A stretch of DNA of 11,345 nt from Desulfobacterales bacterium (GTDB taxonomy: Bacteria; Desulfobacterota; Desulfobulbia; Desulfobulbales; BM004). Location of the stretch: positions 1-11,345 of the forward strand of contig JAUXHH010000038.1 of NCBI GenBank assembly GCA_030621655.1, written 5' to 3'. The notes under the pieces were generated by a model, which was not told where the DNA came from, did no database searches, and saw only the letters and a list, made by a program, of their open reading frames with translations. Shown one piece after another: positions 7,239 through 11,345 of the stretch (position 1 is the first letter of the stretch; every line of letters begins with the position of its first letter). Position numbers and translations under genes: made by a program.

Positions 7239-7242
7239 GCAG
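7221..7242. repeat. 10-bp direct repeat with 12-bp period
   Basis: AGTCAAGCAG occurs at 7221-7230 and 7233-7242, two bases apart. The copies overlap the -35 region of the minus-strand promoter. A spacing near one helical turn suits cooperative binding of a regulator on one DNA face, but chance or local duplication is also possible. Confidence 0.6.
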
Positions 7243-7303
7243 ACTTTCATAGAAGATATTTATTGTATATTTGTTCTATGGAGATCAGTATGCAACCATA
7301 TTC

Positions 7304-7333
7304 TTGAGTCATGGCTGATACATCTTGTATTAT
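7304..7333 (+). promoter_or_regulatory. Candidate promoter of the methyltransferase gene
   Basis: TTGAGT (7304-7309) and TATTAT (7328-7333) are 18 bp apart, matching 4 and 5 of the 6 consensus bases. Transcription would begin near 7340, at the first base of the first palindromic repeat. The -10 also lies in the right arm of the hairpin at 7313-7336. Confidence 0.4.
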
Positions 7334-7400
7334 GCCCTATTGCGGTGAAAAAAGAAACCGCCAGTGTTGCGGTGAAAAAAGAAACCGCAGTTTGCTATAA
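7311..7400 (+). CDS. Possible 29-residue Cys-rich repeat peptide
   Basis: An ATG at 7311 opens 29 codons ending in TAA (7398-7400). The peptide starts MADTSCIMPY and then has two copies of CGEKRNR nine residues apart, with four cysteines in all. The 27-bp period of the DNA repeat is a multiple of three, which is why the peptide repeats in frame. Against it: there is no proper ribosome site before ATG 7311, the DNA repeats are palindromic (suggesting a DNA or RNA role), and the promoter candidate lies partly inside the ORF. It is in the same frame as the methyltransferase, separated from it by this one stop. A real peptide is possible but unproven. Confidence 0.2.
   Translation: MADTSCIMPYCGEKRNRQCCGEKRNRSLL
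7313..7336 (+). other. Hairpin with 10-bp stem and bulged T
   Basis: GGC-TGATACA pairs with TGTATTA-T-GCC around a TCT loop. This gives ten pairs, one of them G-U, with one bulged T. It precedes the two repeat hairpins. It is not a terminator because no T run follows. Confidence 0.4.
7340..7388. repeat. Two copies of a 22-bp palindromic repeat, 27-bp period
   Basis: Identical 22-bp units lie at 7340-7361 and 7367-7388. Their core, GCGGTGAAAAAAGAAACCGC, is an inverted repeat (GCGGT and ACCGC arms, ten-base A-rich centre). They sit at and just after the predicted transcription start of the methyltransferase gene and end 32 bp before its ribosome site. They could be tandem operators, paired hairpins in the leader, or copies of a dispersed genomic repeat. 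Confidence 0.8.
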
Positions 7401-7430
7401 AACAAAGCAGGTTTGACACAGGAGAAAACC

Positions 7431-8426
7431 ATGGGGAATGGACAGGAATGGAACATCGGGCAGCTTTTAGGCACTTCAAGCGCTTACTGGAGATCAAGCA
7501 CAGTCCATGCTGCGGTGAAACTGGAAATTTTTTCTGTGATTGGTGACGAACAGCTGACTGTTGAGGAGGTCAGCGATAGTGTCGGAGGAAAACCGCGCTC
7601 TGTTGCGATGCTCCTCAATGGGCTAACTGCGATGGGACTTTTAAAGCATGAAAACAAGAGTTATAAAAACACCGATTTCAGTCGGTCATGTCTGGTAAAA
7701 GGTGAACCAGGCTATATCGGCTATATAGTCATGCACCATTTTCATTTAGTGGATGGGTGGGCTCAGCTGCATGAGGCTGTCCTCCATGGCAAACCTGTTG
7801 AAACAAGATCACACGGAGATGAGGTAGAGCGCGAAAGTTTCCAGTTGGGAATGTTTAACCTGGCCATGGCTATTGCACCTTCAATAGCTGCAGCAATTAA
7901 CCTGGAGGGAAGGAGCCATCTGCTTGACCTCGGTGGAGGGCCGGGCACCCACGCCATACATTTCTGCCTGGCAAACCCAATGCTGAAGGCGACTATCTAT
8001 GACCGTAAAACAACGGAGCCCTTTGCCCGAAAGACAACAGAGAGGTTTGGTGTTGCCGGCCGTATTGATTTTGTTGCCGGTGATTTCAATATGGAGCCGC
8101 TGGGAGGACCTTTTGACGTGGCATGGCTTTCACAGATACTCCACAGTCACTCGTACGGGGAATGCCAGGTTCTTATTGAAAAAACTGTGCAGGCACTGGA
8201 ACCGGGCGGCTTGATTCTCATCCACGATTTTTTCTTAAATGACACTCTGGATGGTCCGGTCTTTCCCGCACTTTTTTCAATGAATATGCTTCTTAATAAT
8301 GATGGGCGCTCATATTCAGAAAAGGAAGTAAGCCATATGTTGAGCCAGGCGGGTGTCAGGGATATACACCGTCTCAGTTTTCAGGGGCCCAACGATTCGG
8401 CCATTCTCTGTGGAACACTTCAATAG
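7431..8426 (+). CDS. SAM-dependent O-methyltransferase, family 2
   Basis: A cytoplasmic small-molecule methyltransferase of the type that includes plant O-methyltransferases, acetylserotonin O-methyltransferase and BchU. The 331 residues show an N-terminal winged-helix dimerisation domain (LTVEEVSDSVGGKPRSVAML, about 42-61, then GLLKHENKSYKNT), the SAM motif LDLGGGPGTH (about 165-174), Asp191 (IYDRK) closing the second strand, FVAGDF (about 214-219), and ILHSHSYGE with His238 at the place of the catalytic base. The family's usual HDW reads HSH, so the Asp after the His is absent. ATG 7431 is chosen over an upstream TTG (7413) because GGAG lies six bases before it and inside the longer version. 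Substrate is not predictable. The M16 gene follows after 72 bp. Confidence 0.88.
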   Translation: MGNGQEWNIGQLLGTSSAYWRSSTVHAAVKLEIFSVIGDEQLTVEEVSDSVGGKPRSVAMLLNGLTAMGLLKHENKSYKNTDFSRSCLVKGEPGYIGYIVMHHFHLVDGWAQLHEAVLHGKPVETRSHGDEVERESFQLGMFNLAMAIAPSIAAAINLEGRSHLLDLGGGPGTHAIHFCLANPMLKATIYDRKTTEPFARKTTERFGVAGRIDFVAGDFNMEPLGGPFDVAWLSQILHSHSYGECQVLIEKTVQALEPGGLILIHDFFLNDTLDGPVFPALFSMNMLLNNDGRSYSEKEVSHMLSQAGVRDIHRLSFQGPNDSAILCGTLQ

Positions 8427-8498
8427 TTGACGTCAGAGAGAAAAGTGCTGTATGGTTTATTATTTAATAATAAAATCAGTAAAATAACTGCAGAAAAA

Positions 8499-11231
8499 AT
8501 GAAGACAATAAATAATTTAATATTACTACTAAATATCCTATTGGTGACAATCATGTCTACTTCACCGCTAATGGCAGAAGAACTGGCCCCTCACCTTCAT
8601 AAAACAACTCTGGATAATGGCTTGACCGTCTTAGTCAAGGAGATGCCGGGAACCAGGGTCGCAACAGTGCAGATCTGGGTTAAGGCCGGGAGTGTGTATG
8701 AGAATACAGACGAGGCAGGTATTACACATTTTATTGAACATATGATCTTTAAAGGCACTGAGACCAGGGGGCCGGGGGAGCTTGCCGGAGCCATTGAGGG
8801 AGTCGGCGGGCGGGTCAATGCCTATACCTCATATGAGAATACGGTCTATCATGCCACATTGTCAGCAGTGCATTGGGAAATGGCTTTTGAGGTGCTGGCG
8901 GATGCGGTGATGCATTCAGTGTTTGATCCGGTTGAACTTGAGCGGGAGAAAAAGGTAGTTCTGGAAGAGCTCTCCATGCGGTATGACCGGCCTAATATAA
9001 GGCTGTTCCATGATTTAATGGCAACAGCCTATACCCGTCATCCGTATCGGCTTCCTGTGATTGGCAATGAGGAAACCATCAACAACTTCAGCCGTGACAA
9101 GGTGCTGAAGTATATAAACAAGCACTATTATCCTCAAAATTTAATGGTTGTTGTTGCAGGAGATGTTAAAGGACAGGATGTTATCGCAAGGGTCAATGAT
9201 CTCATGGGCAGTCAGCCCAGAGGCGACAGCGAAACAGCGCCCTTGCCGGCAGAGCCTGTTCAGGATGAAGCAAGGTCTTTTGCTATTAAGGCTGATATTA
9301 TGCAGCCCCAGATGGCGATTGCCATTCCAATCTCAAAATTTGACAGCCCCGATACTCCGGTTCTTGACGTTCTGGCCCAGATTGTCGGGCATGGCGAAAC
9401 CTCGCGGCTTTACAGGTCTATAAGGGACGAAAAGCAACTGGTGTACGGTATTAATGCGTCCGCCTTTACCCCCACAGATCCAGGTATGCTTGAGATAACA
9501 GCAGTACTTGACGGCTCCAATATGATGCAGGCTTTTGAAGCCACACTCACAGAGTTGTTCCTGTTTAAATATTTTTCCGTAACAAATAAAGAGTTGAAAC
9601 GGGCCAAGCACAGCCTGGAAAGCGATTTTGTTTTTAACCTGGAACGGGTGGAGGGGCAGGCCCGTGTCATGGGGTCATTTGAGATGATGTCCGGGGATCC
9701 CAGAGAAGACGATTACCTGGAAAAAATTCGTGCTGTAACCAATGATGATATTAAGAGGGTTGCCCGGAAATATTTTACTGAAAAAGCCATTAACGTAGGC
9801 TTTTTGTTGGAGACAAACAGTGGTGTTGAGCCGGGAAAAGAAGAAATCGAAGCAATTATAGCCAGTGCTGAGGAAAAGGCAATTCATGGGGATTCAGAAG
9901 CAATGCTGGCAAACACGTATTTAAGCGGAGTGCATCGCTTTGAACTTGAAAACGGCATAACATTGCTGGTGCGAGAGGACGATACGGTTCCTACTGTAGG
10001 CATAAGGGCGGTCTTTCCCGGAGGACTCAGGGCAGAAACGCCGGTCACGAACGGGGCCTTCTCCTATATCAGTGATTTGCTGCCCAAGGGAACCCGAAGC
10101 ATGACTGCCAAGGAGGTTGCCGAAGCCGTGGCTGACATGGCAGGCGGCATAACCGGTTTCAGCGGCAAGAACACATTTGGCATAAGAGCGGATTTTCTGG
10201 CACGTTTCTTCCCTGGCGGCCTTGATCTGGTACGGGATATCATACGAGAGCCTGCATTCGATGCCACGGAGGCGGAAAAAATCCGCCCTGAACTCCTGGC
10301 CCAGCTGAAACAACAGGACGATTCCCTGACGTCTCTTGCCTTTCAGGAGTTTAACAGAATTATGTTTGCCGGGCACCCATACGGTCTCAACAGTATCGGT
10401 TCTGCAGATGCGATCAAGAGTTTCACTCCTGCAGCCTTAAAGGATATTTACCAGCAGCATGCCCAGCCGGATCATTTGGTTCTGGCCATATCAGGAGATG
10501 TCAAGGCAGAAGAGACAAAGGATATGGTTGTCCGTTTATTTGGCGACTGGCAGGTCAGGGAAATTTCCCTGGAGCAGGAGATTGAGGAAGATATTCTGCC
10601 CCCGTCTCTTCTGGCAAATGAAAAAATTCGGGAGATAAGCCGTGACAAGGAACAGGTTCATTTGGTCATAGGCTTTTTGGGTACAACATTAAAGGATGGG
10701 GATCGCTTTGCCCTTGAGATACTGGATACAATCCTGTCGGGCCAGAGTGGCAGACTTTTTATCGAATTGCGCGACAAGCAGAGTTTGGCCTATAGCCTTT
10801 CTTCCTTTTCATTTTTCGGGCTGGACACAGGAACATTCGGCATTTATATAGGAACCAGCCCTGAGAAAAAGGAACAGGCAATAAACAGTGTCTGGCATGA
10901 ACTTAAGACTATGCGCGAAGAGGAAGTGGGCGAGGAAGAGTTAAACAGGGCAAAAAATATTCTTGTCAGCCAGTATGAGTTGGCCATTCAGACCCACAGC
11001 GCCCAGGCTCTGGAGTTGGGATTAAACGAAACCTATGGCCTGGGCCAGGATTTTGGCAATAAGTATATTCAGGCTATCAAGGAGATTGATGCTGCAACGG
11101 TGCTCCAGGCGGCAAGGAAATATATTTTACCCGAGGCGTATGTTCTGGTGGCAGTCGGTGCCACCCTCGCTGACAAGACAGGGGAGCCGGATGAAAGTAA
11201 CGCAGAGACATCTGGAGAAGCAGAAAAGTAA
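8499..11231 (+). CDS. Exported M16-family zinc metallopeptidase, fused double domain
   Basis: A secreted or periplasmic peptidase of 910 residues that degrades peptides in a clamshell chamber. ATG 8499 starts a classic signal peptide (MKTINN, then LILLLNILLVTIMSTSPLMA, cleavage probably before EELAPH). Upstream TTG and GTG codons (8427, 8445) would put a poorer stretch before it; the ATG ribosome site is weak. The N-terminal half has the inverted zinc motif HFIEH (His77, Glu80, His81) and Glu157 as third ligand, 76 residues on. The second half repeats the fold but the aligned position reads SYISD, so it has no zinc site. Both halves keep the Arg...Tyr pair (SIRDEKQLVYG, ELRDKQSLAYS). Thus one chain carries the active and the inactive subunit of an M16B-type dimer. 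The rpe gene begins 34 bp later without a terminator. Confidence 0.93.
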   Translation: MKTINNLILLLNILLVTIMSTSPLMAEELAPHLHKTTLDNGLTVLVKEMPGTRVATVQIWVKAGSVYENTDEAGITHFIEHMIFKGTETRGPGELAGAIEGVGGRVNAYTSYENTVYHATLSAVHWEMAFEVLADAVMHSVFDPVELEREKKVVLEELSMRYDRPNIRLFHDLMATAYTRHPYRLPVIGNEETINNFSRDKVLKYINKHYYPQNLMVVVAGDVKGQDVIARVNDLMGSQPRGDSETAPLPAEPVQDEARSFAIKADIMQPQMAIAIPISKFDSPDTPVLDVLAQIVGHGETSRLYRSIRDEKQLVYGINASAFTPTDPGMLEITAVLDGSNMMQAFEATLTELFLFKYFSVTNKELKRAKHSLESDFVFNLERVEGQARVMGSFEMMSGDPREDDYLEKIRAVTNDDIKRVARKYFTEKAINVGFLLETNSGVEPGKEEIEAIIASAEEKAIHGDSEAMLANTYLSGVHRFELENGITLLVREDDTVPTVGIRAVFPGGLRAETPVTNGAFSYISDLLPKGTRSMTAKEVAEAVADMAGGITGFSGKNTFGIRADFLARFFPGGLDLVRDIIREPAFDATEAEKIRPELLAQLKQQDDSLTSLAFQEFNRIMFAGHPYGLNSIGSADAIKSFTPAALKDIYQQHAQPDHLVLAISGDVKAEETKDMVVRLFGDWQVREISLEQEIEEDILPPSLLANEKIREISRDKEQVHLVIGFLGTTLKDGDRFALEILDTILSGQSGRLFIELRDKQSLAYSLSSFSFFGLDTGTFGIYIGTSPEKKEQAINSVWHELKTMREEEVGEEELNRAKNILVSQYELAIQTHSAQALELGLNETYGLGQDFGNKYIQAIKEIDAATVLQAARKYILPEAYVLVAVGATLADKTGEPDESNAETSGEAEK

Positions 11232-11265
11232 TTTGCGCAATTTGATTTTTAGAAAAGGGGAGATA

Positions 11266-11345
11266 ATGAACAGCATGCAGCAATTTATGATGGCACCGTC
11301 CATACTGTCAGCAGACTTCAGCCGCCTGGGAGAGGAGATAAAGGC
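11266..11345 (+). CDS. rpe: Ribulose-phosphate 3-epimerase, N-terminal fragment
   Basis: The 26 complete codons include MAPSILSADFSRLGEEI, the well-known N-terminal strand of pentose-5-phosphate 3-epimerase, which interconverts ribulose 5-phosphate and xylulose 5-phosphate in the pentose phosphate and Calvin pathways. AAGGGG lies five bases before ATG 11266; downstream ATGs at 11275, 11287 and 11290 are alternative starts nearer the usual family length. The gene is cut by the window end. It is probably cotranscribed with the M16 peptidase gene. Confidence 0.93.
   Translation, partial: MNSMQQFMMAPSILSADFSRLGEEIK

Larger units (their letters stand above)
7106..7430. other. Structured divergent intergenic region (zinc-ribbon/gspAB versus methyltransferase)
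   Basis: This 325-bp AT-rich spacer has no long gene but is dense in structure. In order it holds a perfect hairpin (7117-7131), a minus-strand promoter overlapping a 10-bp direct repeat (7211-7242), a plus-strand promoter candidate (7304-7333), a 10-bp-stem hairpin (7313-7336), two palindromic repeats (7340-7361, 7367-7388), and the ribosome site of the methyltransferase (GGAG, 7421-7424). A 29-codon ORF (7311-7400) covers the last hairpin and both repeats. Confidence 0.7.

Noticed and set aside
7340..7388. CRISPR array or intrinsic terminator from the two palindromic repeats
   Set aside because: There are only two units with a 5-bp spacer, far too short for CRISPR; the T run on the minus strand lies in the loop, not after the stem, so it is not a terminator.
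7413..7430. TTG 7413 as methyltransferase start
   Set aside because: It would place the GGAG ribosome site inside the coding sequence; ATG 7431 has that site at proper spacing.
8020..8067. Apparent 8-residue tandem duplication in the methyltransferase (RKTTEPFA then RKTTERFG)
   Set aside because: The spacing from the second-strand Asp to the following Gly matches ordinary family members, and codons differ between the copies, so it is not an insertion; the similarity is probably chance in an amphipathic helix.
8427..8498. TTG 8427 or GTG 8445 as start of the M16 peptidase
   Set aside because: Either would put about 18-24 residues before a complete signal peptide that starts naturally at ATG 8499.
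10064..10376. Long antisense open frames inside the M16 gene
   Set aside because: They are shadows of a strongly conserved coding sequence and carry no recognisable motif.

Overview
The window looks like chromosome of a Gram-negative, probably anaerobic bacterium. A Desulfobacterota (former Deltaproteobacteria) origin is my best inference. It rests on the overall flavour of the proteins, a GspA/GspB pair with long Pro/Glu-rich periplasmic linkers, and a signal-peptide M16 peptidase followed directly by rpe. No rRNA, tRNA, CRISPR array or intact mobile element is visible.

Layout. (1) 6-2596: alanine dehydrogenase (ald, minus) and D-3-phosphoglycerate dehydrogenase (serA, plus) diverge from a 293-bp spacer. 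(2) 2665-3843: a solitary Mrr-like type IV restriction endonuclease (minus), convergent with serA; a small hairpin lies at the junction. (3) 3874-7105, minus: a run of a zinc-ribbon protein, a GspA/ExeA-type AAA ATPase with peptidoglycan-binding domain, GspB, and a frameshifted remnant of a LysM-type secreted protein. The mrr gene follows on the same strand. A good promoter for this run sits at 7211-7238. (4) 7106-7430: a structured divergent intergenic region with direct repeats, hairpins, two copies of a 22-bp palindromic repeat and a possible tiny Cys-rich ORF. (5) 7431-11345, plus: a family-2 O-methyltransferase, an exported fused M16 zinc peptidase with one catalytic and one inactive half, and the 5' end of ribulose-phosphate 3-epimerase (rpe, cut by the window edge).

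How the genes relate. ald and serA are amino-acid metabolism. GspA and GspB span the inner membrane and peptidoglycan and, in the studied Aeromonas system, help assemble the type II secretin; the LysM remnant fits that cell-wall theme. The methyltransferase, M16 peptidase and rpe are closely spaced and could be cotranscribed, but no shared pathway is evident.

Most worth checking: residue substitutions at key positions of three enzymes (Ald cofactor residue, SerA catalytic Glu, Mrr catalytic Asp and Gln), the frameshifted LysM gene, and the repeat-bearing leader ahead of the methyltransferase. That leader can be read as an operator, as RNA hairpins, or as a 29-codon Cys-rich ORF with a 9-residue repeat.
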